A stretch of DNA of 47,722 nt, taken from positions 1 to 47,722 of the forward strand of contig JALWMA010000067.1 in NCBI GenBank assembly GCA_027081015.1. Direction: 5' to 3'. The DNA comes from Campylobacterales bacterium. GTDB taxonomy: Bacteria; Campylobacterota; Campylobacteria; Campylobacterales; Hydrogenimonadaceae. How positions within the stretch are numbered: position 1 is the first letter of the stretch; each line of letters starts with the position of its first letter. The notes under the pieces are model-generated. The model saw only the letters and a list, made by a program, of their open reading frames with translations, was not told where the DNA came from and made no database searches. Below are positions 30,391-39,057 of this stretch, piece after piece. Made by a program: the position numbers and the translations under genes.

Positions 30391-30762
30391 CTACTTATCG
30401 TAAACTATACAGCGTGCGGTAAAAAAAGGACGGTTATAGGCATCCGAAACAAAATAGTCTCCATCTAATCTCCAGCCTAATTTTTTACTAAGGATTATCG
30501 ACTGTGCACCCTTTCTGATTATCCTGCTTTCGCATATTATCTTCTCACCCCTGTTGAATGCGTCTCTCACTTCGCTCATTCTCTCGGTCGTGACCCAGTA
30601 ATGCGCCCCTATAAGCAGCGCCAGTACCGTACCTACCGAGCCCATGCCCCTCTTTACGGCACCCTTTCCCATAAACGGACGAGTCGTCACATAAAGGGTT
30701 ACCAGCATGATGATGAACGCCAAAATAAGATATCCGCCTTCAAGATAGAAAAATTTTTCCAT
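30391..30762 (-). CDS. 123-aa membrane protein of unknown function
   Basis: ATG at 30762 behind AGGAAG; an in-frame ATG 14 codons upstream lacks a ribosome site. Two N-terminal helices (YLILAFIIMLVTLYVTTRPF and VGTVLALLIGAHYWV) and a soluble C-terminal domain of about 65 residues with two isolated Cys. It has its own FNR-type box (30819-30832), predicted leader about 22 nt. Not recognised; by context part of the denitrification regulon. Confidence 0.7.
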   Translation of the reverse strand: MEKFFYLEGGYLILAFIIMLVTLYVTTRPFMGKGAVKRGMGSVGTVLALLIGAHYWVTTERMSEVRDAFNRGEKIICESRIIRKGAQSIILSKKLGWRLDGDYFVSDAYNRPFFTARCIVYDK

Positions 30763-30818
30763 AGAGACTTCCTGAAATTTTAATATTAATATGGTAACAT
30801 GCAATCTATCAAATCGAC

Positions 30819-30832
30819 TTGATTGGCATCAA
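30819..30832. promoter_or_regulatory. perfect FNR-type box between the 123-aa and 62-aa membrane-protein genes
   Basis: TTGAT-TGGC-ATCAA matches the consensus exactly. Leftward, TACCAT (minus strand, 30796-30791) sits at the -10 position for a start near 30784. Rightward no -10 is found at the corresponding distance; the 62-aa gene begins only 40 bp away, so rightward the site could repress rather than activate. Confidence 0.65.
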
Positions 30833-30871
30833 GAGTGTAAGCGGTAACGTCAATTGCGAGAAAGGATTTAG

Positions 30872-31060
30872 ATGATAGATGTGGTGCTGACACTGGTTTT
30901 CAGTATAGTGATGCTCTTTTTTATGATCTTTCCCGCAATGAAAATTGTCGAGTGGATCGACTCCCGTTACCCGGTTCCGCCCAAGTTTTACAACCCTTTA
31001 ACCATAGTTATAGTAATTTTACTATCAATATGTATAGGGCTTTTTCTCAAATACGCCTAA
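30872..31060 (+). CDS. 62-aa membrane protein upstream of the CRP/FNR regulator
   Basis: ATG behind AAAGGA. Two helices (VVLTLVFSIVMLFFMIFPAM and NPLTIVIVILLSICIGLFL) joined by a short polar loop with WIDSRYPVPPKFY. It lies 23 bp before the regulator gene and is probably cotranscribed. Function unknown. Confidence 0.7.
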   Translation: MIDVVLTLVFSIVMLFFMIFPAMKIVEWIDSRYPVPPKFYNPLTIVIVILLSICIGLFLKYA

Positions 31061-31083
31061 AGAAGTTATAGATCGGGAAGAGT

Positions 31084-31722
31084 ATGCAGAGCTTTAGAAA
31101 TTTTTACCTTTTCAAACATCTGAGCGACGAGAAGTTCGCCAGACTCGAAGAGATTTCGAAAATCGTCGACTACAAGAAGGGGGCGATCCTCTTCTTCGAG
31201 GGAGACGAGGCCAAGTCGCTGATCGTACTCATAGACGGTGTGCTGCAGGTCTACAAGACCGATCAGAAGGGGAACAAAGTGATACTCCACCACTTTTTTC
31301 CTATGGACGTGATAGCGGAGATCGTCAACTTCGAACATATGCGCTACCCGGCTTCGGCTGAGTTCGAAAGCGACGGCAAAGCGTTGATAATAGACTACGA
31401 CGCTTTCGAAAAGGAGTTTCTCAAAGATCCCGAAGTATCTTTCGCGTTCATAAAGTCACTCTCGAAAAAGATCAAATACCTCGAAAACGTGATCGCGACG
31501 AACCTGATGATGAACTCTACCGCAAGAGTCGCAAAATTCATATGCGAACATGAACATGAGATGAAAAAACTGAAAAAGAGCCATATTGCCGCCGATCTGA
31601 ACATGACCCCCGAAACGCTCTCGAGAATATTGAAAAAACTCGCCACTCTCGGTCTTATCGAGAAGAGAAAAGATGAGATAATCGTTCTCGACAAAGAGGG
31701 GCTGGAGACTTTCTACCTCTAA
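31084..31722 (+). CDS. CRP/FNR-family transcriptional regulator
   Basis: 212 aa. An N-terminal cyclic-nucleotide-binding-type beta-roll (about 10-115), a long dimer helix (about 116-150) and a C-terminal winged helix (HIAADLNMTPETLSRILKKL). The recognition helix has E177, S180 and R181, the residues by which FNR reads TTGAT half-sites. Only one Cys (C154) exists, so the oxygen-sensing 4Fe-4S cluster of true FNR is absent; DNR/NssR-like NO or haem sensing is more likely. It lies between the nor and nap clusters, whose promoters carry matching boxes. Confidence 0.9.
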   Translation: MQSFRNFYLFKHLSDEKFARLEEISKIVDYKKGAILFFEGDEAKSLIVLIDGVLQVYKTDQKGNKVILHHFFPMDVIAEIVNFEHMRYPASAEFESDGKALIIDYDAFEKEFLKDPEVSFAFIKSLSKKIKYLENVIATNLMMNSTARVAKFICEHEHEMKKLKKSHIAADLNMTPETLSRILKKLATLGLIEKRKDEIIVLDKEGLETFYL

Positions 31723-31980
31723 TCATCTTCTCCACTGCGACGCTAAAAGACCCTTTTGTGCACTTAACAGTGAGGCACACTTTTGTACTATTTTATAAAC
31801 TGATATCACTTAAGCTTAGGACGGAGCCCTCGGTATTTTCGGTATATAGAGTATGGCCCGCATACAGCACCCCTGATACTTGGATATTGCAGATTTGAAT
31901 ACCGTATTTACGATCTTTGTATAAAATTGAGATATAAAAAAGGCTTCTATCACAATCTTTTCTTATCTTGATAATAAATT

Positions 31981-31994
31981 TTGACCCATATCAA
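31981..31994. promoter_or_regulatory. FNR-type box of the nap operon
   Basis: TTGAC-CCAT-ATCAA in the 407-bp region between the regulator and napA. The -10 candidate is TAAAAT at 32017-32022 (or TATAAA two bases earlier), for a start near 32029. The part of the gap before it (31723-31980) is AT-rich and I see no gene in it; there is a weak GTGC/GCAC pair near 31758-31780. Confidence 0.65.
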
Positions 31995-32033
31995 CTACAT
32001 TTTATCTTCTTTCCTATAAAATATCTTTGCATT

Positions 32034-32098
32034 GGAATCATAGTACCTAGATTCAAGAAAATTTTATTTTTTTTGAATCTGGGTGCTAGTGCGATTCC
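32034..32098 (+). other. large stem-loop at the 5' end of the nap mRNA
   Basis: Imperfect long stem: GGAATC (32034-32039) with GATTCC (32093-32098), and AGATTCAA (32049-32056) with TTGAATCT (32073-32080), closing on an AT-rich loop. It starts five bases after the predicted transcription start and ends 31 bp before the napA ATG. It could protect the mRNA or regulate napA translation. Confidence 0.55.
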
Positions 32099-32129
32099 AG
32101 AAAGTAGCTAATCTTACAGGAGGTAAAGT

Positions 32130-34934
32130 ATGTCATCTATGTCAAGACGCGACTTCCTCAAGAGTGCTGCTGCCGCTACGGCAGCAAGTGCTGTTGGGAT
32201 GTCGGTTCCTACCGAAGTAGAGGCCAAAGCGAGCAGTGCGGAGGCCGGATGGCGATGGGATAAAGCGGTCTGCCGCTTCTGCGGTACAGGTTGCGGTATC
32301 ATGGTCGCTACCAAAGACGGAAAGATCGTTGCTGTAAAAGGAGACCCAGCAGCACCGGTAAACAGGGGGCTCAACTGTATCAAGGGGTACTTCAACGCAA
32401 AAATCATGTACGGTGCCGACCGTCTGACTACACCCTTGCTGCGTATGGACGACAAGGGTAACTTCGCAAAGAACGGAAAGTTCCGTCCGGTAAGCTGGAA
32501 GCGTGCATTCGACGAGATGGAGAAGCATATACGAAAGGCTCTAAAAGAGGGTGGTCCCGAGGCCGTAGCTGTGTTCGGTTCCGGACAGTACACGATCCAG
32601 GAGGGGTACGCAGCCGCCAAGATGATGAAGGCCGGATTCCGCTCCAACGCGATCGACCCGAACGCACGCCACTGTATGGCCTCCGCGGTCGTCGGCTTCT
32701 TCCAGACTTTCGGTATCGATGAGCCGTCAGGCTGCTACGACGATATCGAAATTACGGATACGATCGTGACATGGGGCGCGAACATGGCGGAGATGCACCC
32801 GATTCTATGGGCCCGTGTTACCGACAGAAAGCTCTCCGACCCGGATCGCGTCAAAGTGGTCAACATCTCTACATACCGCCACAGATGTTCAGACCTCGCC
32901 GACATGGAGATAATCTTCCGACCCAATACGGACCTGGCGCTATGGAACTATCTCGCGCATGAAATCGTATACAACCACCCGGAAGTGATCGATTGGGATT
33001 TTGTCAAAAAGCACACGATTTTCGCTACGGGATTCGTAGAGACCGGATACGGCATGAGAATGCCGGATGAGGCAAGAAAACTCGGATACTCCGACAAAGA
33101 GCTCGAGACAATCCGCAAAGAGAAGAGCAAAGTAGTCTCCGAAAGAGAGGCACCCGGACTCGCTCCGCTAGGCTACAAAGCCGGCGACGTCATGGAGATG
33201 AAGCACAGAGGCCACGCTCTCGGACACTGGGAGATCAGCTTCGAAGAGTTCAAGAAGGGACTTGAACCGTACACTCTCGACTATGTGGCGAAAATCGCGA
33301 AAGGCGATCCTGACGAGAGTCTGGAGAGTTTCAAGAAAAAACTCGAGACCCTGCGCGACCTCTATATAGACAAGAGCCGCAAAATGGTCAGCTTCTGGAC
33401 GATGGGTATGAACCAGCACACAAGAGGAAGCTGGGTAAACGAGCAGTCCTATATGGTTCACTTCCTTCTCGGCAAGCAGGCAAAACCGGGCAGCGGCGCA
33501 TTCTCTCTGACAGGCCAGCCCTCGGCATGCGGTACGGCCCGCGAAGTCGGAACCTTCACACACCGTCTGCCGGCCGACATGCTTGTCAAAATCCCCAAGC
33601 ACAGAAAGATTGCAGAGAAGATCTGGAAGCTGCCTGAAGGTACGATCAACCCGGTAGGGTATCAGCACATCATGAATATCCATCGACAGATCGAGAGCGG
33701 AAAGATCAAATTCGCATGGGTCAACGTCTGTAACCCATATCACGACTCAGCCAATGCGAACCACTGGATCAAAGCGGCAAGAAAGATGGACTGCTTCATA
33801 GTAACATCCGACGGCTACCCCGGAATTTCGGCGAAAGTTTCAGACCTCGTTCTTCCTTCGGCGATGATCTACGAGAAGTGGGGAGCCTACGGAAACGCCG
33901 AGCGACGCACACAACACTGGAGACAGCAGGTCGTTCCGGTAGGCGAAGCGATGAGCGATACATGGCAGTGGGTAGAGCTCTCCAAGCGCTTTACGGTCAA
34001 AGATCTCTGGGGAGAGTGGACCGTAAAAGGGGGCAAAAAGCTTCCCAACGTCATCGAAAAAGCGAAAGCGATGGGTTACGACGAAGATACGACAATGTTC
34101 GAGATCCTCTTCGCCAACGACTGGTACAGAAGCTTCAGTGCCGACGATCCGATCAGTATCGGTTTCGACAATACCGACGTTTTGGGTGACCACCGCAACG
34201 TGATCGGCTCCGACGGAAAGCCGTGGAAAGGGTATGGATTCTTCATCCAGAAAGCGCTCTGGGAGGAGTACAGGAAGTTCGGTGCGGGACACGGACACGA
34301 TCTGGCCGACTTCGATACCTACCACAGGGTACGCGGTCTCAGATGGCCGGTCGTAGACGGAAAAGATACTCCGTGGCGATTCAACGTCAAGTACGATCCG
34401 TATGCGCGCAAATATGCTAAGCCGGGCGAACAGTTCGCATTCTACGGCCCCGCACTCAAGAAGATCAAGCGCGGAAATCTCAAAAAGATCGATCCGAGCC
34501 TCGGAAAGATAGCTCTGCCGAACAAGGCGAAGATCTTCTTCAGGCCCTACATGGATCCGACAGAGATCCCCGACAACGATTACGATACATGGCTCTGTAC
34601 GGGTCGCGTTATCGAACACTGGCACAGCGGTACGATGACGATGCGTGTTCCCGAGCTCTACAGGGCGATGCCCGAGGCACTCTGCTACATGAACCCCAAA
34701 GATGCGAAAGCGAAGGGGCTCAAAGACGGCGACCTGGTATGGATAGAGAGCCGCCGCGGAAAAGTGAAGGCCCACATAGATACACGGGGCAGAAACAGGC
34801 CTCCGAGAGGACTCGTTTTCGTTCCGTGGTTCGATGAGCGCGTATTCATCAACAAAGTCTGCCTCGACCACACATGTCCGATGTCGAAACAGACAGACTA
34901 CAAAAAGTGTGCGGTCAAGATCTACAAAGCGTAG
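32130..34934 (+). CDS. napA: periplasmic nitrate reductase catalytic subunit
   Basis: 934 aa, ATG behind CAGGAGG. Tat signal [14 protein letters not shown]; 4Fe-4S cysteines C48, C51, C55 and C83 (CRFCGTGCG ... NCIKG); molybdenum ligand C182 ([10 protein letters not shown]). It reduces nitrate to nitrite in the periplasm with a bis-MGD cofactor. At 934 residues it has the length of Campylobacterota NapA, about 100 longer than that of enterobacteria. It heads the nap operon behind the FNR-type box and stem-loop. Confidence 0.96.
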   Translation: MSSMSRRDFLKSAAAATAASAVGMSVPTEVEAKASSAEAGWRWDKAVCRFCGTGCGIMVATKDGKIVAVKGDPAAPVNRGLNCIKGYFNAKIMYGADRLTTPLLRMDDKGNFAKNGKFRPVSWKRAFDEMEKHIRKALKEGGPEAVAVFGSGQYTIQEGYAAAKMMKAGFRSNAIDPNARHCMASAVVGFFQTFGIDEPSGCYDDIEITDTIVTWGANMAEMHPILWARVTDRKLSDPDRVKVVNISTYRHRCSDLADMEIIFRPNTDLALWNYLAHEIVYNHPEVIDWDFVKKHTIFATGFVETGYGMRMPDEARKLGYSDKELETIRKEKSKVVSEREAPGLAPLGYKAGDVMEMKHRGHALGHWEISFEEFKKGLEPYTLDYVAKIAKGDPDESLESFKKKLETLRDLYIDKSRKMVSFWTMGMNQHTRGSWVNEQSYMVHFLLGKQAKPGSGAFSLTGQPSACGTAREVGTFTHRLPADMLVKIPKHRKIAEKIWKLPEGTINPVGYQHIMNIHRQIESGKIKFAWVNVCNPYHDSANANHWIKAARKMDCFIVTSDGYPGISAKVSDLVLPSAMIYEKWGAYGNAERRTQHWRQQVVPVGEAMSDTWQWVELSKRFTVKDLWGEWTVKGGKKLPNVIEKAKAMGYDEDTTMFEILFANDWYRSFSADDPISIGFDNTDVLGDHRNVIGSDGKPWKGYGFFIQKALWEEYRKFGAGHGHDLADFDTYHRVRGLRWPVVDGKDTPWRFNVKYDPYARKYAKPGEQFAFYGPALKKIKRGNLKKIDPSLGKIALPNKAKIFFRPYMDPTEIPDNDYDTWLCTGRVIEHWHSGTMTMRVPELYRAMPEALCYMNPKDAKAKGLKDGDLVWIESRRGKVKAHIDTRGRNRPPRGLVFVPWFDERVFINKVCLDHTCPMSKQTDYKKCAVKIYKA

Positions 34935-34979
34935 AGAGAGACCGTAGAAAAAATTTAAAAGCAAAGGTGGATTGAGTCT

Positions 34980-35816
34980 TTGAACACTCAAAATCCGAAG
35001 AGAGATACCAAGCCCAAAATCACCGAGAGGCGGCGCTTCCTGACCATAATGGCCCAGAGCGTCGGACTCTCCGCACTCGGCGGTCTGATCTGGACCGGGT
35101 ATGTGGAGGAGGCGAAAGCCTCGCCGCTGATGCTGCGTCCGCCGGGCGCTGTGCCGGAGAGAGACTTCCTGCGCATGTGCATCAAGTGCGGCCAGTGTGC
35201 GGAGGCGTGTCCATACGACACGCTTCTCATAGCGAAACCCGGTGACGGACGCCCGATGGGTACTCCCTACTTCATTCCGAGGGAGATCCCATGCTACATG
35301 TGCACCGATATACCGTGTGTTCCCGTCTGCCCGACCGATGCACTCGACCAGAAATCGGTATCGAGTCTAAAGGACGGCAAAGAGGTTCTCGACATAAACA
35401 AGGCGAGGATGGGGCTGGCTATTATCGATACCGAATCGTGCATCGCATACTGGGGAATCCAGTGTGATGCCTGCTATCGCGCCTGCCCTATTCTGGGCGA
35501 CGCGATATCCATAGAATATATTCGCAACGAGCGTACCGGCAAACACGCCAAGCTGGTTCCGGTCGTCCATGCGGACCACTGTACCGGATGCGGCCTCTGT
35601 GAGCACGCGTGCGTTACCGAGAAGGCGGCCATCTTCGTCCTGCCCAGAGATGTGGCTATGGGCAAGCCGGGAGACTACTACGTAAAAGGGTGGAGCGAAA
35701 AGGATCAGGAGCGTATCAAGGAGCGCGACATAAACAGTCTGCAGACAAAGACGAAACGTAGCGAAAAGAGCCCGCAGGACTACCTGAATCTGGATGAGGG
35801 GCTGTTCGATGAGTAG
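34980..35816 (+). CDS. napG: ferredoxin-type quinol-oxidation protein NapG
   Basis: 278 aa from TTG at 34980 with AAGGTGG about 10 bp upstream; the next ATG would remove the twin-Arg signal (ERRRFLTIMAQSVG). Four 4Fe-4S cluster motifs: CIKCGQCAEACP, CYMCTDIPCVPVCP, CIAYWGIQCDACYRACP and CTGCGLCEHAC. With NapH it passes quinol electrons towards NapB/NapA. It overlaps napH by 8 bp. Confidence 0.93.
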   Translation: MNTQNPKRDTKPKITERRRFLTIMAQSVGLSALGGLIWTGYVEEAKASPLMLRPPGAVPERDFLRMCIKCGQCAEACPYDTLLIAKPGDGRPMGTPYFIPREIPCYMCTDIPCVPVCPTDALDQKSVSSLKDGKEVLDINKARMGLAIIDTESCIAYWGIQCDACYRACPILGDAISIEYIRNERTGKHAKLVPVVHADHCTGCGLCEHACVTEKAAIFVLPRDVAMGKPGDYYVKGWSEKDQERIKERDINSLQTKTKRSEKSPQDYLNLDEGLFDE

Positions 35817-36639
35817 AATATATAAAATGCGGTATCTGCTGCTGCGACGTTTTACTCAGATCGGACTCCTTTTCCTATACTTTTCGGCCAATGCATACGG
35901 CTGGAAGATCCTGACGGGTACACTGAGCTCTTCGACGCTCTTTCAGACCGTACCGCTCGCGGATCCGTTCGCGATACTGCAGATGCTCTCTGCCGGTGCC
36001 GTTATGGGTATGGACGTCTTCATAGGCGCAGCCATTATAATACTCTTCTACGGCATAATCGGAGGAAGGGCGTTCTGCAGCTGGGTCTGCCCCGTAAACA
36101 TGGTGACCGACCTCGCAAACTGGCTGAGACGAAAACTTCTGCTCGACAAAGCGGAGAGAAAAGTTTGGGTCAGCCGCAACGCAAGGTATTGGGTGCTGGT
36201 TCTCTCGCTGATAGTCTCTGCGATAACAGGCCTGGCGGCATTCGAGCTCGTCAGCCCCATCACTATCTTCAACAGGGGAGTAATCTTCGGAATGGGGATG
36301 ACGGGCGGCGTGCTCTTTGCGATCTTTCTGTTCGATCTGTTTGGAGTGAAAAACGGCTGGTGCGGACATATCTGCCCGCTTGGGGGCGTATACTCCCTGA
36401 TAGGCCGTTTCAGCCTTATAAGAGTGCGCCACAACGAGCCGAACTGCACTCTCTGCATGAAGTGCAAAGAGGTCTGCCCGGAGAGCGAAGTGCTCTTCAT
36501 GATCGGCAAAAAGAGTACGACGGTAAATATGGGAGAATGTGTCAACTGCGCACGCTGTATCGAAGTGTGCGACGATGACGCACTCGGGTTTAGTATAAGA
36601 GATTTTGCAACAAGTAAAGCCAAAGGAGAAAACCGATGA
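35809..36639 (+). CDS. napH: membrane quinol dehydrogenase NapH
   Basis: 276 aa from ATG at 35809. Four membrane helices with CxxxCP motifs facing the cytoplasm (AFCSWVCPVNM and HICPLGGVY) and two C-terminal 4Fe-4S clusters (CTLCMKCKEVCP, CVNCARCIEVC). It oxidises menaquinol and, with NapG, replaces the absent NapC. It overlaps napB by 4 bp. Confidence 0.94.
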   Translation: MSRIYKMRYLLLRRFTQIGLLFLYFSANAYGWKILTGTLSSSTLFQTVPLADPFAILQMLSAGAVMGMDVFIGAAIIILFYGIIGGRAFCSWVCPVNMVTDLANWLRRKLLLDKAERKVWVSRNARYWVLVLSLIVSAITGLAAFELVSPITIFNRGVIFGMGMTGGVLFAIFLFDLFGVKNGWCGHICPLGGVYSLIGRFSLIRVRHNEPNCTLCMKCKEVCPESEVLFMIGKKSTTVNMGECVNCARCIEVCDDDALGFSIRDFATSKAKGENR

Positions 36640-37211
36640 AAAAGATGATTCTAATGGCACTTTCGGCTGCATTGGTACTGGGCATAAGCGCCTGCGCCAA
36701 CAAAACCGCGGAGAGTGCCGTACAGATGGATGAGCAGGAGCTCAATTCCAAAAATGCACCGATAGTAACGGAGGAGGAGCTCGGACTTCGTAGAGAGAAC
36801 CTCTATACTGAGCAGACGACCGCTCCGGTAAGAGCCGAGTACACATCCGCCGCTCCCGGAAGCGCGAAACGCTTCGAGCGATCGTATGAGAACGCGCCTC
36901 CGCTGATTCCGCACAGCGTTGACGGACTTCTTCCGATCAAAAAAGGGAACAACGCCTGCCTCGGGTGCCATATGCCGGATGTCGCCAAAAGCGTAGGTGC
37001 CACACCTATTCCGAAAACGCACTTCATGGACTTCAGAACGCAGAAGATGCTCGACCATCTGGCGGAGCAGCGCTTCAACTGCTCTCAGTGCCACGTTCCG
37101 CAGGCAAACGTACCTACACTTGTAAAAAATACGTTTGAGCCCGACTTCAGAAGAGCGGACGAGAAGAGCAAATCGAATCTGATCGACGTTCTCAACGAAG
37201 GTGTCAAGTAA
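36636..37211 (+). CDS. napB: di-haem cytochrome c NapB
   Basis: 191 aa. Two CxxCH haem sites, C108-H112 (CLGCHMPDVAKS) and C149-H153 (CSQCHVPQ), and the NapB block IPHSVDGLLPIKKGNN. The N-terminus reads LGISAC, so the signal may be of the lipoprotein type (Cys20), unlike the soluble NapB of many bacteria. It is the electron donor of NapA. Confidence 0.94.
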   Translation: MKKMILMALSAALVLGISACANKTAESAVQMDEQELNSKNAPIVTEEELGLRRENLYTEQTTAPVRAEYTSAAPGSAKRFERSYENAPPLIPHSVDGLLPIKKGNNACLGCHMPDVAKSVGATPIPKTHFMDFRTQKMLDHLAEQRFNCSQCHVPQANVPTLVKNTFEPDFRRADEKSKSNLIDVLNEGVK

Positions 37212-37212
37212 G

Positions 37213-37716
37213 ATGGTAGACGAAGGGAGAAGAGGCATATTCGCCTCTCTCTCCTCGGCGCTGAAAGGGGAGAAGAGAGAGTCGCAACCCCACATCGTAA
37301 GGCCGCCCTACAACAGCGATCCCGATCTTTTTCACAGACTCTGTCCCGAGTGTGCCGACAAACCGTGCGCCGGAGTGTGTGAAGAGGAGATAATAGAGAT
37401 CGATGAAGAGGGCACTCCCGTGCTATCTTTTTCTAAGAGGGGGTGCACATTCTGTGATGCCTGCCTCGATGCCTGTGAACCGGGAGTTTTAAGCGATAAA
37501 ACGTTAAACTCCATAAACGCCGTAGTGGAGATAGACGTTTTGAAATGTATGGCGTGGCACCAAAGTATCTGCAGCAGCTGCAAAGATCCCTGCCTGGAGG
37601 ATGCAATCGCTTTTTTGGGCCTCTTCAGGCCACAGATCGTATCCGACAGATGCACGGGGTGCGGATGGTGCATCCATGTCTGCCCGTCCGATGCCATAAA
37701 CGTCGTGTCGAGCTGA
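37213..37716 (+). CDS. napF: cytoplasmic ferredoxin-type protein NapF
   Basis: 167 aa from ATG at 37213, which has GAAGGTG about 11 bp upstream; an in-frame GTG at 37201 sits on that site. Cysteine clusters CPECADKPCAGVC, CTFCDACLDAC, CMAWHQSICSSCKDPC and CTGCGWCIHVCP. NapF assists maturation of NapA before Tat export. No signal peptide. Confidence 0.9.
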   Translation: MVDEGRRGIFASLSSALKGEKRESQPHIVRPPYNSDPDLFHRLCPECADKPCAGVCEEEIIEIDEEGTPVLSFSKRGCTFCDACLDACEPGVLSDKTLNSINAVVEIDVLKCMAWHQSICSSCKDPCLEDAIAFLGLFRPQIVSDRCTGCGWCIHVCPSDAINVVSS

Positions 37717-37729
37717 AAGGATTGGAAGG

Positions 37730-38689
37730 ATGAAGAGTTTTTTTCTGCTGTTCGCCGCTTTCGCAGCCCTGTTTGCGGGGCCTGTAGTCGTTAAACCGCA
37801 CGCCTACATCGAAACGGAAGGCAACGTAATCGAAATAGTTGTAAAGGGCTCTACCCTCTACGCGGCGACCGATGCCGGAAAGATGGAGGTCTACGACTGG
37901 AAGAGCCGAAAAATGCTATACAAAGTAGAGTTCGGCAAAATCCACGACTTCATGGGGGACGAGATAAACCCGAAGGTTTTCGGGGTAGATGTTGACAGAA
38001 GCGGCAAGCGGGTTCTTATGCTGGTCCAGGACGAGGATGGTGAGAGAACCCTATATATTCGCCAAGACGGCAAGATGGAGCGGCTGCTGGACAAAAAGGC
38101 CCATATAACGATGAGGGAGGTCAGGTTCGTAGATGACGACCACCTGCTGATCGCGACGATGAGCGACGAACTTATCCTGTTCGAGATCCCTACAAAAAAG
38201 GAGCTCTACAGAAACAAACTGAGCCTCTCGGTCTTTTCCGACTTTCAGCTCAACGAAGAGCATACCAGAGTTGCGAGTACGTGCGAGTCCGGCGTCGTAT
38301 ACATCGTAGATGTGAAGAGCGGAAATCTTATAAAAAGACTCGAAGGCGGCAACAAAGACGAGGTTTTCAAAGTCGATTACAAAAACAGGACCGTACTGGC
38401 CTGCGGAAAAGATAAAAAAGCTGTCCTCTACAGCGTCCCGTCGGGCAGAATGACTATATACGAAACCGACTTTCTCGTCTATGCCGGAGCGCTCAACAAA
38501 GATGCGTCTTTGAGCGCATTCAGTCTGAACGAACAGAACGACATCGGGGTTTTCGACAACTCCACGAAGGAGATGAAGTACAAACTGGTAGGACAGGGTT
38601 CCACCCTCAACACCATCATCTTCATAAACGACAACGAGCTCATAAGCTCGAGCGACAACAACAAAATCTTAATCTGGAGGATTCCATGA
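37730..38689 (+). CDS. napL: NapL, beta-propeller protein of the nap operon
   Basis: 319 aa with a signal peptide (FFLLFAAFAALFAG). WD40-like repeats throughout (GKMEVYDWKSRKMLYKVEF, ESGVVYIVDVKSGNLIKRLE, and the last blade NNKILIWRIP). NapL is known from the nap operons of Campylobacterota; its periplasmic role is not well established. It overlaps napD by 4 bp (ATGA). Confidence 0.87.
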   Translation: MKSFFLLFAAFAALFAGPVVVKPHAYIETEGNVIEIVVKGSTLYAATDAGKMEVYDWKSRKMLYKVEFGKIHDFMGDEINPKVFGVDVDRSGKRVLMLVQDEDGERTLYIRQDGKMERLLDKKAHITMREVRFVDDDHLLIATMSDELILFEIPTKKELYRNKLSLSVFSDFQLNEEHTRVASTCESGVVYIVDVKSGNLIKRLEGGNKDEVFKVDYKNRTVLACGKDKKAVLYSVPSGRMTIYETDFLVYAGALNKDASLSAFSLNEQNDIGVFDNSTKEMKYKLVGQGSTLNTIIFINDNELISSSDNNKILIWRIP

Positions 38690-39039
38690 ACATATCGAGT
38701 ATCGTAGTACAGGTAAGAAGCGAGTATGTGGACGAAGTGGTAGAAAAGTTAAAAGAGGCCGACTTCTGCGACTACCACTTCCACGACAAATCGATCGGAA
38801 AGATCATAGTCACCGTAGAGGGTGAAGATGTGGGAGAAGAGATAAAAAAGGTCAAGATGATACAGGCGGTACCTCACGTTATCGCCGCCGACATGATGAT
38901 GGCCTACAGCGAAGAGGAGCTCGAAAAGGAGCGCTCCAAGCTCGAAACGGGCCCAAACGTCCCGGAGATGCTCAACGACGACTCGATAAGGGCGGAAGAT
39001 ATCGTCTATCACGGCGACCTCAAAAAGATGAGTTTCTGA
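38686..39039 (+). CDS. napD: NapA chaperone NapD
   Basis: 117 aa. Ferredoxin-like fold typical of NapD: ISSIVVQVRSEYVDEVVEKL at the start, KIIVTVEGEDVGEEIKK and VPHVIAADMMMAYSEEEL. It binds the NapA Tat signal and holds the precursor until cofactor insertion. It has an extra C-terminal tail of about 25 residues compared with E. coli NapD. Last gene of the nap operon, 18 bp from the convergent GGDEF/EAL gene with no terminator visible. Confidence 0.88.
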   Translation: MNISSIVVQVRSEYVDEVVEKLKEADFCDYHFHDKSIGKIIVTVEGEDVGEEIKKVKMIQAVPHVIAADMMMAYSEEELEKERSKLETGPNVPEMLNDDSIRAEDIVYHGDLKKMSF

Positions 39040-39057
39040 TCCGCTTTAAGCCGATCT

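Noticed and set aside
33840-34991. 383-codon antisense frame over napA
   Set aside because: High-GC shadow frame on a clearly coding strand; no ribosome site or domain. The same holds for the long antisense frames at 22901-23950 and 25644-26939.
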